64,000 bases of DNA from Murinocardiopsis flavida (GTDB taxonomy: Bacteria; Actinomycetota; Actinomycetes; Streptosporangiales; Streptosporangiaceae), in contig NZ_PYGA01000015.1 of NCBI RefSeq assembly GCF_003014485.1, positions 124,001-188,000 of the forward strand, written 5' to 3'. Position 1 is the stretch's first letter. Every line of letters starts with the position of its first letter. Below, one piece after another: positions 54,287 through 63,973 of this stretch. The notes under the pieces are model-generated. The model was not told the DNA's origin. It worked only from the letters and a program-made list of their open reading frames with translations, and did no database searches. Position numbers and translations under genes: made by a program.

Positions 54287-56152
54287 GTGCCGAAACAGCA
54301 GCGCCCCCGCCGCACCATCAGAGCCGCCAGCGCTGCCAACGCCGAGCGGCTGCGCCAGCGCATCCCCATGCCGGAAGAGGTGCTGGAGGCGGTCGAGCGC
54401 TCCGAGCCGCCAACGGCTCCGGAGCCCGGCCTGGTCACCCGGCGCGACCCCGCCGAGGTCGGCGACCTCGGCACGGCCGACCGCCCCGGTGAGGAGGGCA
54501 ACGAGATCGGCGGCGCCGCGCACGCGGCGCCCGCGAACCTCATGCGCTCCAGCGCGATCATGGCGGTCGGCACCGTCTTCTCCCGCGCCACCGGCTTCGT
54601 CCGCACCATCGTGCTCGCCGCGGCCCTGGGCACGCTGCTGCTCGGCGACGCCTACCAGACCGCGAACATGGTGCCGTTCGCGGTCTACGACCTCCTCATC
54701 GGCGGCCTGCTGGCCAGCGTCTTCGTGCCGTTCCTGGTCAAGCGCAAGAAGCTCGACGCCGACGGCGGCACGGCGACCGAGCAGCGCCTGTTCACGGTCA
54801 CACTGCTCGTCCTGTTCGCGATCACCATCCTCGGCATCCTCGCGTCCGAGTGGCTGATCCGCATCTACGCCGGTGAGTTCACCACCGCGCAGCACGAGGT
54901 GGCGGTGATCCTGGCCCGGTTCCTGCTCGGCCAGATCTTCTTCATCGGCGCCAGCGGCATCGCCAGCGCCATGCTGAACAGCCGCAACCACTTCGGCGCG
55001 CCCATGTGGGCGCCGGTGCTGAACAACATCGCCATCATCGCGGTGGGCCTGCTGTTCCTCGCCGTCGCCGGGCCGGGCAGCACCCCCGAGTCCGTGACGG
55101 CCTCCGACCTCACCCTGCTGGGCCTGGGCACCACGGTCGGCCAGGTCCTCCAGTGCGTGGTGCTGATCTGGGCGCTGTTCGCCGCCGGGTTCCGCTGGCG
55201 GCCGCGGCTGGACCTGCGCGGCGCCGGGCTCGGCGAGGCCATGCGCACCGCGTCGTGGATGCTGCTCTACATCGGCGTGGCGCAGGCCGGCCTGCTGGTC
55301 ACCACGAACGTCGCCACACGGGCCGGTGTGCGGGCGGCCGAGGCCGGCGAGTCGGTCGGCGGCGCCGGGATCACCGCCTACCAGTACGCCTCGCAGCTCT
55401 TCCAGCTGCCCTACGCCATCATCGCGGTGTCGGTCATCACCGCGCTGCTGCCGCGCCTCAGCGCGCACGTCGCCGAGGGCCGCCGGGACCTGGTGCGCAC
55501 GGACTTCTCCCGCGGCTTCCGCCTCTCCGCGGTGCTGATCGTGCCGATCTCGCTGGCGCTGCTGGTCTTCGCCATCCCGTTCTGCGTGCTCGTCTACGCG
55601 CGGGGCAGCACATCGGTCGAGGACGCCCAGGGCATCGGGCTGATCCTGATGGTGTTCTCGGTCATGCTCATCCCGTTCACCCTGTTCCAGCTGCTGCTCC
55701 GGGTGTTCTACGCGCTGGGCGACACCAAGACCCCGTCGCTCATCGCGATCCCCGCCGAGCTCACGCACGCCACCGTGGCGGTGTCGCTGCTGTACCTCGT
55801 GCCGCCGGAGCGCATCGTGGTGGGGCTGCCGGCCGCATACGGCCTGTACTACATCGTCGGTTCGATCCTCGCGTGGTGGCTGCTGCGCAAGCAGCTCAAC
55901 GGGCTCGACGGCCGCCGGATGGTGCGTACCCTGCTCATGCTGCACATCGCGGCGATCCCCAGCGTCGTCTTCGCCGTCGCCATGACATTCGCTTTCGCCC
56001 AACTCCCCGGTAGCCTCCTACCGTCGATCGGTGCCATGGCCGTGGGAGGCACGGTCGGAGTGGTCCTGTTCATCATGTTCGCTCGACTGCTAGGCGTGAC
56101 GGAAGTCACAACATTCCTTGAAATGGTGCGAACCCGGCTACTCCGTCGCTGA
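54287..56152 (+). CDS. murJ: Lipid II flippase MurJ homolog, copy 2
   Basis: The protein has 621 residues from GTG 54287, with AGGAAGA ten bases upstream. A 95-residue disordered N-terminus leads to MRSSAIMAVGTVFSRATGFVRTIVLAAALGTLL and fourteen helices with SQLFQLPYAIIAVSVITALLPRLS and LLLRVFYALGDTKTPSL. Over the helices it shares perhaps half of its residues with copy 1. I assign the symbol to this copy because it is directly before the pseudokinase and sigM, as the single MurJ is in most actinobacteria. Whether both copies flip lipid II is unknown. Confidence 0.9.
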   Translation: MPKQQRPRRTIRAASAANAERLRQRIPMPEEVLEAVERSEPPTAPEPGLVTRRDPAEVGDLGTADRPGEEGNEIGGAAHAAPANLMRSSAIMAVGTVFSRATGFVRTIVLAAALGTLLLGDAYQTANMVPFAVYDLLIGGLLASVFVPFLVKRKKLDADGGTATEQRLFTVTLLVLFAITILGILASEWLIRIYAGEFTTAQHEVAVILARFLLGQIFFIGASGIASAMLNSRNHFGAPMWAPVLNNIAIIAVGLLFLAVAGPGSTPESVTASDLTLLGLGTTVGQVLQCVVLIWALFAAGFRWRPRLDLRGAGLGEAMRTASWMLLYIGVAQAGLLVTTNVATRAGVRAAEAGESVGGAGITAYQYASQLFQLPYAIIAVSVITALLPRLSAHVAEGRRDLVRTDFSRGFRLSAVLIVPISLALLVFAIPFCVLVYARGSTSVEDAQGIGLILMVFSVMLIPFTLFQLLLRVFYALGDTKTPSLIAIPAELTHATVAVSLLYLVPPERIVVGLPAAYGLYYIVGSILAWWLLRKQLNGLDGRRMVRTLLMLHIAAIPSVVFAVAMTFAFAQLPGSLLPSIGAMAVGGTVGVVLFIMFARLLGVTEVTTFLEMVRTRLLRR

Positions 56153-56405
56153 TCACCAGGACCGGACAACGGCGGGTAGCCAACAGAAGGGCACGTATGC
56201 GCGCCGAGTCCCGATCGGCTGTCCACCAAGAGCACCGGTCAAGCGTCCTAGCATGGAACGGCACTGCCGCCCCCTATCGCCCGTCAACTCCTGAGCTGCA
56301 CGAAGGGAGGCCAGGGACCGGCGACGTGGCCGAACGCATCAGTGCGCCCGCGCCGAGCACGGGCGCTTCCGCCGATGCCCGGTCGCCGCGCCCGTCACTC
56401 CCGGT

Positions 56406-57908
56406 ATGAGCACCTTCATGATCGAACCAGGTGCCCGGCTCGCCGGCCGCTACCGACTCGACGAGTCGGTGAGCGAGAACAGCGGCGCCTCGCTGTGGAA
56501 GGCCACCGACGAAACGCTTGCCCGCGTGGTCGGCGTCTGGACCTTCACCGACGGCTTCGCGCGCACGAGCGAGGTCGTGCGCGCCGCCCGCGCCGCGGCA
56601 CGCGTCGCCGACTCCCGCGTCACCCAGGTCTTCGACGCCGACGACTCCGGGCCGACCGCCTACGTCGTCGAGGAGTTCGTCGTGGGGCAGTCGCTCACCG
56701 AACTGCTCGCCAAGGGCCCCCTCGAACCCCAGCGCGCCGCCGGCCTCGTCGCCGAGGCCGCCGAGGCGCTCGCCGCGGCCAACGCCACCGGCATCCACCA
56801 CCTGAGCCTCACCCCCGGCAAGCTCATGTGGAGCGCCGGCGGTGCGGTGAAGGTCACCGGCATCGGCGTCGACGCCGCCCTGCGCGGCATCAGCACCGAG
56901 GACCCCTTCGCCGCCGACGCCCAAGGACTCGGCCGGCTGCTGTACGCGGCCCTCACCGGCCACTGGCCCGGCGGCGAGCACAGCACGCTGCCGCCGGCGC
57001 CGATGTTCTCCGACCGGCCCAGCGAACCCGGCCAGATCCGCGCCGGCATCCCCGAGCGGTTCAACGACGTCGTGTGCCGCTCCGCGTTCCAGCGGCCCGG
57101 CCGCGGCGCGCCGCTGCGCAGCGCCAAGGAGTTCGCGCAGGAGCTCAGCGACATCCCGCGGATGGTCCCCATCCCGGTCGGCTCCACCTACGCCCCGCCC
57201 CCGGCGCGGCAGCGGGCCGTCACCAACGCAGCGGCATCGGGCGGCGCAGCGGCGCCGCCCCGCGCGCCGCACCCGCACCGCAGGCAGTCCGGCGGCGGTT
57301 CCGGGTCGCCGCTGACCAAGGCACTCGTGGGGGCCGTCGCGCTGCTGGTCCTCGCTGTCGTCGTCCTCGGCGCGTGGACCCTCGGCGGCATGGGCGAGGG
57401 CGCGCCGACCGCCCAGGAGGGCGGCAAGGACGACCCCGCGAAGGGCAAGCCCGAACTCACCGTCCTCGAACCGCAGGGAGCGAAGGGCTTCGACCCCGGC
57501 GGCGACGGCAGCGAGCACGACGGCAAGGCCAAGCTCGCCATCGACGGCGACCCCTCGACCTCATGGCGGACCGAGGGGTACAACAGCGCCGACTTCGGGA
57601 ATCTGAAGAGCGGCGAGCCCGGTGTCGGGCTCCTCATCGACATGGGCGCCGAGACCGAGATCCACGAGGCCACGGTCGCCCTCGGCGGGTCCGGGCAGTC
57701 CACGTTCGAGCTCAGGGTGGGCGACTCCCCCGATCTGTCCGCACTGGAGTCTGTCGGAGAAGGGAGTGGGAGCGGCGGCGAAGTCCCCGTTAAGCTGTCG
57801 TCCCCCGTTAAGGGCCGCTATGCCCTGGTGTGGTTCACTGAGATCCCTCCGGACGGCGGCAAGTATCGGGGCGAGGTCAACGAGGTCGAGCTGCGCGGGA
57901 CTACGTGA
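56406..57908 (+). CDS. MurJ-associated pseudokinase with external domain
   Basis: The protein has 500 residues. The N-terminal kinase-like domain (about 10-255) lacks the catalytic core: HHLSLTPGKLMW replaces the HRDLKPxN loop and the VAIK lysine is missing (VVGVWTF). A Pro-rich stretch leads to a membrane helix (about 303-325, ALVGAVALLVLAVVVLGAWTL), and an outer domain (about 355-500) contains DPSTSWRTEGYNSADFG, similar to discoidin-type folds. In M. tuberculosis MviN the same pseudokinase is fused to MurJ and recruits FhaA. Here it is a separate gene. Its stop overlaps the sigM start (GTGA). Confidence 0.88.
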   Translation: MSTFMIEPGARLAGRYRLDESVSENSGASLWKATDETLARVVGVWTFTDGFARTSEVVRAARAAARVADSRVTQVFDADDSGPTAYVVEEFVVGQSLTELLAKGPLEPQRAAGLVAEAAEALAAANATGIHHLSLTPGKLMWSAGGAVKVTGIGVDAALRGISTEDPFAADAQGLGRLLYAALTGHWPGGEHSTLPPAPMFSDRPSEPGQIRAGIPERFNDVVCRSAFQRPGRGAPLRSAKEFAQELSDIPRMVPIPVGSTYAPPPARQRAVTNAAASGGAAAPPRAPHPHRRQSGGGSGSPLTKALVGAVALLVLAVVVLGAWTLGGMGEGAPTAQEGGKDDPAKGKPELTVLEPQGAKGFDPGGDGSEHDGKAKLAIDGDPSTSWRTEGYNSADFGNLKSGEPGVGLLIDMGAETEIHEATVALGGSGQSTFELRVGDSPDLSALESVGEGSGSGGEVPVKLSSPVKGRYALVWFTEIPPDGGKYRGEVNEVELRGTT

Positions 57909-58537
57909 ACACGGTGACTGACCCTGTCCAGGAGCTTCCCGACAAGGAAGTGCTGGCCAGGCATACACAGGGCGATGAGCAGGCTTTCGGCGAGCTGGTA
58001 CGGCGCCACCGAGAGCGCATGTGGGCTGTCGCCATCCGTGTCCTCGGCGATCCCGAAGAGGCCTCCGACGCCCTCCAGGACGCGTTCCTCTCGGCGTTCC
58101 GGGGCGCCCACCGCTTTCGAGGCGAGGCCATGGTCAGCACATGGCTGCACCGCATCGTCATCAACGCCTGCCACGACCGCATGCGCCGCAAGATGGTCCG
58201 CCCCGCGGTGCCCACCGACGACGTCAACCTCGACCTCCTCGCCCAGCAGAGCCACAAGGGCACCGTCCCCGACCCAACCGGCAAGAGCGACGCCGCGATG
58301 GACGTCCACGCTGCGCTCGACCGGCTGCCCGCCGAGCAGCGCCTCGCCCTGGTCCTGGTCGACATGCTCGGCTACCGGGTCGAAGAGGCCGCGCAGATCC
58401 TCGAAGTCGCCGCCGGAACGGTGAAGAGCCGCTGCGCACGCGGCAGGTCGAGACTTCTCCCATATCTTTCCCATCTCAGGAACCCTGAGCCGCCGCAGGA
58501 CGTCACATCTCCGAGAGGAGGTGGCAAGAGGTCGTGA
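57905..58537 (+). CDS. sigM: ECF RNA polymerase sigma factor SigM
   Basis: This 210-residue ECF sigma factor has region 2 (EEASDALQDAFLSAFRGAHRFRGEAMVSTWLHRI) and region 4 (LPAEQRLALVLVDMLGYRVEEAAQILEVAAGTVKSRCARGRSRL). It lies between the MurJ pseudokinase and its anti-sigma factor, in the conserved sigM-rsmA-trxB-trxA order. GTG 57905 overlaps the previous stop, and the end overlaps the next start in GTGA, so three genes are coupled. It is likely involved in redox or envelope stress. Confidence 0.93.
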   Translation: MNTVTDPVQELPDKEVLARHTQGDEQAFGELVRRHRERMWAVAIRVLGDPEEASDALQDAFLSAFRGAHRFRGEAMVSTWLHRIVINACHDRMRRKMVRPAVPTDDVNLDLLAQQSHKGTVPDPTGKSDAAMDVHAALDRLPAEQRLALVLVDMLGYRVEEAAQILEVAAGTVKSRCARGRSRLLPYLSHLRNPEPPQDVTSPRGGGKRS

Positions 58538-59412
58538 CGTCTCATGTCGACACGGAGACCCTCGCACTACTGGCCGAAGGACTGCTGGAAGACGGCGAGG
58601 AGCGCTCCGTACAGGCTCACGTGTCCGAGTGCGCGCAATGCAGTGACCAACTCGTTGCGCTCAGTGATGTGACCCGTGTGCTGGCGGAGGTGCCCGCCCC
58701 GCCCATCCCCGACGGCCTCGCCGGCCGCATCGACGACGCCCTCCGCGCCGAGCGCGAGCGCCAGGCGGCGGCGTCCGACCCCGGCGATCCCGCCGACACC
58801 GGCGCGGCCGACTCCGCCGGCGCGGCGATCCCCATCCAGCGGCGGCGCGGCCCGTCGAAGTGGATGCCCTACCTCGTCGCAGCGGCGGCAGGGGTGTTCG
58901 TCATCGGCGGCGGCGCTGCCGTCGTCCAGGGACTCACCGCCTCCGCCCCGCCGGAACAGGCCGGCTCGTCGCCGAAGGGCGCCACCGGCGGCCCCGACGC
59001 CGCCCTCCCCTACCAGCCGTCGGTCGTCGCGAGCGGCACCGAGTACACCGCCGACGGCCTCAGCGGGCAGGCCGCCGACCTCATCGCCGAGTCCGAACCC
59101 CTCTCCGCCAGCAAGGGCCCTGAGAGCAACGCTGAGGGCTCGGAGAACTCGGCCCTGTCCGCACCACCCGAGACCCCCACAGGCGTCTCCTCGTGCATCC
59201 ACAAGCTCTCTGGCGATGACTCCCGCCGCCCGGTGCTCATCGACATCGCCAGTTTCGCCCCCGGCGACGGCGCGGCGAAGGGCGAGGACGCCTGGGTGCT
59301 CGTCTACGAGGCGAAGGGCGGGTCCGGGTACGACGTCCGCGTCGTCACGCCCGAATGCACCGAGGCCGGCGACGCCACCGTCGCGCCGTCCCAGGTCGGC
59401 CCCGGCGACTGA
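58534..59412 (+). CDS. Anti-sigma factor (RsmA-like, ZAS domain)
   Basis: The protein has 292 residues. The zinc-binding anti-sigma signature is HVSECAQC near residue 29 (H-x3-C-x2-C). One membrane helix (about 112-132, YLVAAAAGVFVIGGGAAVV) and an external Ala/Gly/Ser-rich region follow, with two Cys (SSCIHKL and TPECTEAG) that may form a disulfide. It should hold SigM inactive until a redox signal changes the zinc site. It overlaps sigM by GTGA. Confidence 0.9.
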   Translation: MTSHVDTETLALLAEGLLEDGEERSVQAHVSECAQCSDQLVALSDVTRVLAEVPAPPIPDGLAGRIDDALRAERERQAAASDPGDPADTGAADSAGAAIPIQRRRGPSKWMPYLVAAAAGVFVIGGGAAVVQGLTASAPPEQAGSSPKGATGGPDAALPYQPSVVASGTEYTADGLSGQAADLIAESEPLSASKGPESNAEGSENSALSAPPETPTGVSSCIHKLSGDDSRRPVLIDIASFAPGDGAAKGEDAWVLVYEAKGGSGYDVRVVTPECTEAGDATVAPSQVGPGD

Positions 59413-59495
59413 CCCCGCCCAGTAGGGCATCCGCGCAGCTCAGATGTTGTACGGCGCCGCGATACGATGCGCATTTCGCGGCGTCGCGCCCGCAG

Positions 59496-59521
59496 GGAAT
59501 TGGCGACGCCTACCATCTGTT
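59496..59521 (+). promoter_or_regulatory. Sigma-R (SigH) type promoter of trxBA
   Basis: GGAAT (59496-59500), an 18-base spacer and GTT (59519-59521) match the sigma-R consensus GGAAT-N18-GTT known from the Streptomyces trxB promoter. It indicates induction by disulfide stress through a SigR-RsrA system encoded elsewhere. Confidence 0.8.
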
Positions 59522-59593
59522 GGTACTGAACGACCTTCCCGACCGCGGCGGCCGCCCCAGTGGCCGTGCTGAGTGTTCAAGGAGCCCACGAGC

Positions 59594-60529
59594 GTGAGCG
59601 ACGTCCGTAACGTGATCATCATCGGATCGGGGCCCGCCGGCTATACCGCTGCGGTCTACGCCGCCCGCGCGGAGCTCAAGCCGCTGATCTTCGAAGGCGC
59701 CATCACCGCCGGTGGGGCGCTCATGAACACCACCGAGGTCGAGAACTTCCCCGGGTTCACCGACGGCATCCTCGGGCCCGACCTCATGGACAACATGCGC
59801 AAGCAGGCCGAGCGGTTCGGTGCCGAACTCGTCACCGACGACGTCACCGAGGTCGACCTTGAGGCCACCCCCAAGGTCGTGAAGGTGGGCGACTCCACCT
59901 ACTACGCGCACACGGTCATCATCGCCACCGGGTCCCAGCACCGCAAGATCGGCATCCCCGGTGAGGACGAGTTCTCCGGCCGCGGCACGTCCTGGTGCGC
60001 CACCTGCGACGGCTTCTTCTTCCGCGACAAGGACATCGCCGTTGTCGGCGGGGGCGACACCGCCATGGAGGAGGCCACGTTCCTCACCCGCTTCGCGCGC
60101 TCGGTCACGATCATCCACCGCCGCGAGGAGCTGCGCGCCAGCAAGATCATGCAGGACCGCGCCCTCAACGACGAGAAGATCAGCTTCGTGTGGAACAGCG
60201 AGGTCGTGGAGGTCCTCGGCGACAAGCGTATGACCGGTGCGCGACTGCGCAACCGCATCACCGGTGAGGAAGGTGTCCTCGACATCACCGGCCTGTTCAT
60301 CGCCGTCGGCCACGACCCCCGCGTCGAGCTCTTCAAGGGCCAGCTCGACCTCGACGACGACGGCTACCTCGCCGTCGCCGCACCGACCACGGCGACCAAC
60401 ATCCCGGGTGTCTTCGGGTGCGGCGACGTTGTCGACCACAGCTACCGCCAGGCCATCACGGCCGCCGGCACCGGCTGCTCGGCGGCGCTCGACGCAGAGC
60501 GCTACCTCGCACATCTCGCCGACGCCTGA
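59594..60529 (+). CDS. trxB: Thioredoxin reductase
   Basis: This 311-residue enzyme reduces thioredoxin with NADPH and FAD. The FAD motif is [20 protein letters not shown], the redox-active disulfide is SWCATCDG near residue 135, and the NADPH motif is [15 protein letters not shown] near 152. The second FAD motif is [21 protein letters not shown]. The start is GTG 59594 with AAGGAG nine bases upstream; a longer frame opens at 59573. It is the first gene of trxBA, behind the sigma-R promoter. Confidence 0.97.
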   Translation: MSDVRNVIIIGSGPAGYTAAVYAARAELKPLIFEGAITAGGALMNTTEVENFPGFTDGILGPDLMDNMRKQAERFGAELVTDDVTEVDLEATPKVVKVGDSTYYAHTVIIATGSQHRKIGIPGEDEFSGRGTSWCATCDGFFFRDKDIAVVGGGDTAMEEATFLTRFARSVTIIHRREELRASKIMQDRALNDEKISFVWNSEVVEVLGDKRMTGARLRNRITGEEGVLDITGLFIAVGHDPRVELFKGQLDLDDDGYLAVAAPTTATNIPGVFGCGDVVDHSYRQAITAAGTGCSAALDAERYLAHLADA

Positions 60530-60571
60530 ACACGCACCGCGCCAACCGACACACCCCGAGGAGTATCCACC

Positions 60572-60895
60572 GTGGGCAAGCTCAAAGAGGTCACCGACGA
60601 CAGCTTCGACGTTGACGTCCTGAAGAGCGACAAGCCGGTGCTGGTCGACTTCTGGGCCGACTGGTGCGCACCCTGCCGCCTGCTCAGCCCGATCCTGGAG
60701 GAGATCCAGGCGGAGAACCCCGAGAAGATCTCCATCGTCAAGCTGAACGTCGACGAGCAGCCCAACGTCCCGCGCGAGTACGGCGTGATGCGGCTGCCGA
60801 CGATGAACCTGTACAAGGACGGCGAGGTCGTCAAGCAGATCAGCGGCGCCAAGCCGAAGTCGAAGTTGCTGAAGGACCTCGAAGAGTTCATGTAG
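60572..60895 (+). CDS. trxA: Thioredoxin
   Basis: The protein has 107 residues with the active site DWCAPCRLL near residue 30, the cis-Pro in VMRLPTMNLYKDGE and a C-terminal helix. It reduces protein disulfides, and TrxB recycles it. GTG 60572 follows GAGGAG. It is co-transcribed with trxB, 42 bases downstream. Confidence 0.97.
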   Translation: MGKLKEVTDDSFDVDVLKSDKPVLVDFWADWCAPCRLLSPILEEIQAENPEKISIVKLNVDEQPNVPREYGVMRLPTMNLYKDGEVVKQISGAKPKSKLLKDLEEFM

Positions 60896-60899
60896 GCCG

Positions 60900-60915
60900 T
60901 GTTTCACGTGAAACA
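60900..60915. other. parS site 1
   Basis: TGTTTCACGTGAAACA is a perfect 16 bp parS palindrome, five bases after the trxA stop. ParB encoded at 61247-62179 should bind and spread from it. Confidence 0.95.
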
Positions 60916-60917
60916 GA

Positions 60918-60947
60918 ACGACCCCCGGCGTGTTCGCCGGGGGTCGT
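60918..60947 (+). terminator. trxA terminator hairpin
   Basis: ACGACCCCCGGCG (60918-60930) pairs with CGCCGGGGGTCGT (60935-60947) around a TGTT loop, a 13 bp stem. Confidence 0.8.
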
Positions 60948-60980
60948 CGTTCGTTCGTGCCGGGGAGATCCCCGTAGGGA

Positions 60981-61010
60981 AGCCGCGTGTTTCACGTGAA
61001 ACACGCGGCT
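60981..61010. other. parS site 2 inside a 30 bp perfect palindrome
   Basis: The core TGTTTCACGTGAAACA (60988-61003) is extended by AGCCGCG and CGCGGCT to a perfect palindrome of 30 bases. It may also act as a hairpin between convergent trxA and parB transcripts. Confidence 0.93.
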
Positions 61011-61246
61011 GATCCGAGCGGTGCACCCGCCGCGCGGGCGCCAGGACGGCCGTAGCGGAGCGACAGGCGCGCGGTCCGCGCCGGCACCGCCGCAGCCACC
61101 CCGAACGCCGCAGCGCCCTCCTGGGCGCCGCACGCGCCGGGCCGCACTCCTCGATCGGACCGCCGGCGACTCGGCGCGAACGGTGCGGCGATCGACCAAT
61201 CGACACGGCGACACATCGACATGGACCGGCCGGACAGCGGCGGCTC

Positions 61247-62179
61247 TTATTCGGCGCTCGCCGGTGCCATGTTGGCGATGATGCGCTCCAGGTCCTCCAT
61301 GGTGGCGAACTCGACCACGATCTTCCCCTTATTGCGCCCCATGTTGACCTTCACCCGGGTGTCGAAGCGGTCGGAAAGTCGACTTGCCAATTCCTCGATT
61401 TGCGGCGAAGTCTCCTGCCGGGCCGGAACGCTGCGCTTCGCGGGCGCGGGACTGGTCTCGCGCAGGGTGATGATCTCCTCCAGCGCCCGCACCGAGAGTC
61501 CCTCTTCGTTGATGCGGCGCGCGAGGTGGTCCTGGGTCTCGGAGTCCTCGACGGACAGCAGCGCCCTGGCGTGCCCCGCACTGATGATGCCCGCGGCGAC
61601 CCTGCGCTGAACGGCCGGCGACAGGTTCAGCAGCCGCAGCGTGTTGGTGATGTGCGGGCGCGAGCGCCCCACCCGCCCGGCGAGCTCCTCGTGGGTGGCG
61701 CCGAAGTCGTCGAGGAGCTGCTGGTATGCCGCCGCCTCTTCGAGCGGGTTGAGCTGCTGGCGGTGCAGGTTCTCCAGGAGGGCGTCGCGCAGCAGGTCGT
61801 CGTCGCCGGTCTCGCGCACAATGGCGGGGATGCGGTCGAGCCCCGCCTCTTTGCTCGCCCGCCAGCGCCGCTCCCCCATGATCAGTTCGTACTTCGGCTC
61901 GGCGCCGTCCTCGATCCGGCGCACCACGACCGGCTGGAGCAGCCCCACCTCGGTGATGGAGGCCTTCAGCTCGGCGAGGGCGTCCTCGTCGAAGTGGGTG
62001 CGGGGCTGCCGCGGGTTCGGCGTGATGCGGAGGACCGGCACCTCTTCGAGGTAGGCGCCGTCGACCGGGGCGGGGTCGGAACGGGACGACCCGTTCTCGG
62101 CGGGGACCGCCGGCACCACCGGCCCCTGAGGAATGAGCGCCCCCAGTCCCTTACCCAGACCGCGCCGCTGCTGGCTCAC
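61247..62179 (-). CDS. parB: Chromosome partitioning protein ParB
   Basis: This 310-residue CTP-dependent clamp binds parS. The N-terminal domain includes [12 protein letters not shown] and the CTP-binding GERRWRA box near residue 102. The helix-turn-helix is [19 protein letters not shown], and the C-terminal dimer domain ends in [25 protein letters not shown] 62179 with AAGGGAG upstream is chosen; a longer frame overlaps the parA end. It forms a parA-parB operon, 25 bases apart. Confidence 0.97.
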   Translation of the reverse strand: MSQQRRGLGKGLGALIPQGPVVPAVPAENGSSRSDPAPVDGAYLEEVPVLRITPNPRQPRTHFDEDALAELKASITEVGLLQPVVVRRIEDGAEPKYELIMGERRWRASKEAGLDRIPAIVRETGDDDLLRDALLENLHRQQLNPLEEAAAYQQLLDDFGATHEELAGRVGRSRPHITNTLRLLNLSPAVQRRVAAGIISAGHARALLSVEDSETQDHLARRINEEGLSVRALEEIITLRETSPAPAKRSVPARQETSPQIEELASRLSDRFDTRVKVNMGRNKGKIVVEFATMEDLERIIANMAPASAE

Positions 62180-62204
62180 CGGCGTCTCCCTTCGTGTCAG
62201 TTCG

Positions 62205-63278
62205 TCACTGCCCTGTATCGGCACGGTAGGCGATCTCCCGAGAAGCTTCCATGTAGGCCACAGCGCCTGTGGACGACGGATCATAGGTCATGACGGACTG
62301 CCCATAACTGGGCGCCTCCGAGACCCGGACACTGCGCGGGACGACGGAGTCGAGCACCAGGCCGCCGAAGTGCGACCGCACCTCGTCGGCCACCTGGGAT
62401 GCCAGCCGCGTCCTGGCGTCGTACATGGTGAGCACGATGGTGCTGATCGCCAGGGTCGGATTCAGGTGCGACTTCACCAGATCGACGTTGCGGAGCAGCT
62501 GTCCGAGCCCTTCGAGCGCGTAGTACTCGCACTGGATCGGGATGAGCACCTCGTCACAGGCGACCATCGCGTTGACCGTCAGGAGACCGAGAGACGGCGG
62601 GCAGTCGATGAGGATGTAGTCGACCTCGCTGGTGTCATAGGCCGAGAGAGCGCGCTTCAGCCGCGCCTCGCGGGCGACGAGCGAGACGAGTTCGATCTCG
62701 GCACCGGCGAGGTCGATGGTCGCGGGGACACAGCTGAGTCCCGGAATCCCCTCGACCGGCCGCGTCACCTCGGCCACCGACTGGTCCTCGACCAGGCAGT
62801 GGTAGATGGACTGGGTGTCGGAGCCCCGCTCCATGCCCAGTGCTGTCGAGGCGTTCCCCTGGGGGTCGAGGTCGACAACGAGGACGCGCTGGCCGTGCAT
62901 CGCCAGTGAGGCGGCGATATTGACGGTGGTGGTCGTCTTGCCGACCCCGCCCTTCTGGTTGGCGACGCTCATGATCCGGCACTCTTTGGGCCGCGGCCAT
63001 TGGCCGTCGTTCCGACCTCGGACGGACATCGCGGCCCGCGCAGCACGGGCGATGGGCGTATCCAAGCCCGCACCGGGGCCTTCGCCGGAGTCGGTCACCC
63101 TGTCGATATCCACATCAGGCGCTATGTCGACAGAGAGACTTCCCTCCCAGTGCGATGTTCCACGTGAAACATTGGTCTCCGAGACCGGGTTCAACGAGAA
63201 CTCCGAGTGTGCGACCGCACTGGTTTCACGTGAAACGTGTGCACCGTCGGTGTGATTCTGGGGCACGAATGAGTTCAC
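62205..63278 (-). CDS. parA: Chromosome partitioning ATPase ParA
   Basis: This 357-residue Walker-type ATPase has the deviant P-loop [12 protein letters not shown] near residue 109 and [11 protein letters not shown] and [11 protein letters not shown] downstream. A 100-residue N-terminal extension precedes the ATPase, as in Streptomyces ParA. It contains HVSRETS and NVSRGTS, which are translations of two parS sites. GTG 63278 overlaps the rsmG stop (GTGA), which supports the long start. Any later start would lose this coupling. Confidence 0.95.
   Translation of the reverse strand: MNSFVPQNHTDGAHVSRETSAVAHSEFSLNPVSETNVSRGTSHWEGSLSVDIAPDVDIDRVTDSGEGPGAGLDTPIARAARAAMSVRGRNDGQWPRPKECRIMSVANQKGGVGKTTTTVNIAASLAMHGQRVLVVDLDPQGNASTALGMERGSDTQSIYHCLVEDQSVAEVTRPVEGIPGLSCVPATIDLAGAEIELVSLVAREARLKRALSAYDTSEVDYILIDCPPSLGLLTVNAMVACDEVLIPIQCEYYALEGLGQLLRNVDLVKSHLNPTLAISTIVLTMYDARTRLASQVADEVRSHFGGLVLDSVVPRSVRVSEAPSYGQSVMTYDPSSTGAVAYMEASREIAYRADTGQ
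63156..63171. other. parS site 3, within the parA N-terminal coding region
   Basis: TGTTCCACGTGAAACA differs from the perfect site at one base. It encodes part of NVSRGTS in ParA on the minus strand. Confidence 0.88.
63222..63237. other. parS site 4, within the parA N-terminal coding region
   Basis: GGTTTCACGTGAAACG has a perfect 14 bp core (GTTTCACGTGAAAC) with both outer bases changed. It encodes VSRET of ParA. Confidence 0.88.
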
Positions 63279-63973
63279 CTCTTCCGTCCGCGCTTAGCTC
63301 TGCCGCCCGGCGTGCGCTGGGACTTGGTCGGGGCGGCCTGTGCGCTCCCGGTCGTGACGGTTACGCGGACGACCGTGGTAGCCGGATCGACCTTACCGTG
63401 GCCGACTCGGATCACCTCTGCAACGCATGGGCGTTGCTTGGACAAATCTTTGCGCGCGGCCGCCAATTCTGCCGCCGCCTGCTCACCCTTCAGCGCGAGG
63501 AGGCTACCGTCCTTCCGGAGCAGTGGCAGCGCCCACCCCGCAAGCCGCGTGAGCGGAGCGACCGCACGGGCGGTCGCGATGTCGGCCGTTATCTCGCCGC
63601 GGGCGTCCTCGGCGCGGCCCCGGTGCACGACGACATTGTCGAGACCCAACTCCGCGACGCACTCGCGCAGGAAGACGGTTCGCCGCAGGAGCGGCTCGAC
63701 AAGGGTGATCGACAGATCAGGTCGCAGAATGCCCAGCACCACGCCGGGCAGGCCGGCACCCGAACCGATGTCGACCACGTCCACGCCGGCGGGGATCGCC
63801 TCCTCCACCACGGCGCAGTTCATCACGTGGCGGTCCCACAGCCGGGGCACTTCGCGGGGGCCGATAAGCCCGCGCTCGACTCCTGCGACGGCGAGTAGCT
63901 CGGTGTACCGCGCTGCGGTCGCGAATCGCTCCCCGAAGAGTGTCCGGGCTCCGTCGGGTGCCGACAGTTCCAT
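63275..63973 (-). CDS. rsmG: 16S rRNA (guanine-527 N7)-methyltransferase RsmG
   Basis: This 232-residue AdoMet-dependent enzyme methylates G527 of 16S rRNA. The binding motif is VDIGSGAGLPGVVLG near residue 66. VPRLWDRHVMNCAVV and TARAVAPLTRLAGWALPLLRKDGSLLALKG are typical. The tail is basic and Ala/Thr-rich ([16 protein letters not shown]). Loss of RsmG gives low-level streptomycin resistance in actinobacteria. ATG 63973 is near the right edge. The stop overlaps the parA start. Confidence 0.96.
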   Translation of the reverse strand: MELSAPDGARTLFGERFATAARYTELLAVAGVERGLIGPREVPRLWDRHVMNCAVVEEAIPAGVDVVDIGSGAGLPGVVLGILRPDLSITLVEPLLRRTVFLRECVAELGLDNVVVHRGRAEDARGEITADIATARAVAPLTRLAGWALPLLRKDGSLLALKGEQAAAELAAARKDLSKQRPCVAEVIRVGHGKVDPATTVVRVTVTTGSAQAAPTKSQRTPGGRAKRGRKR

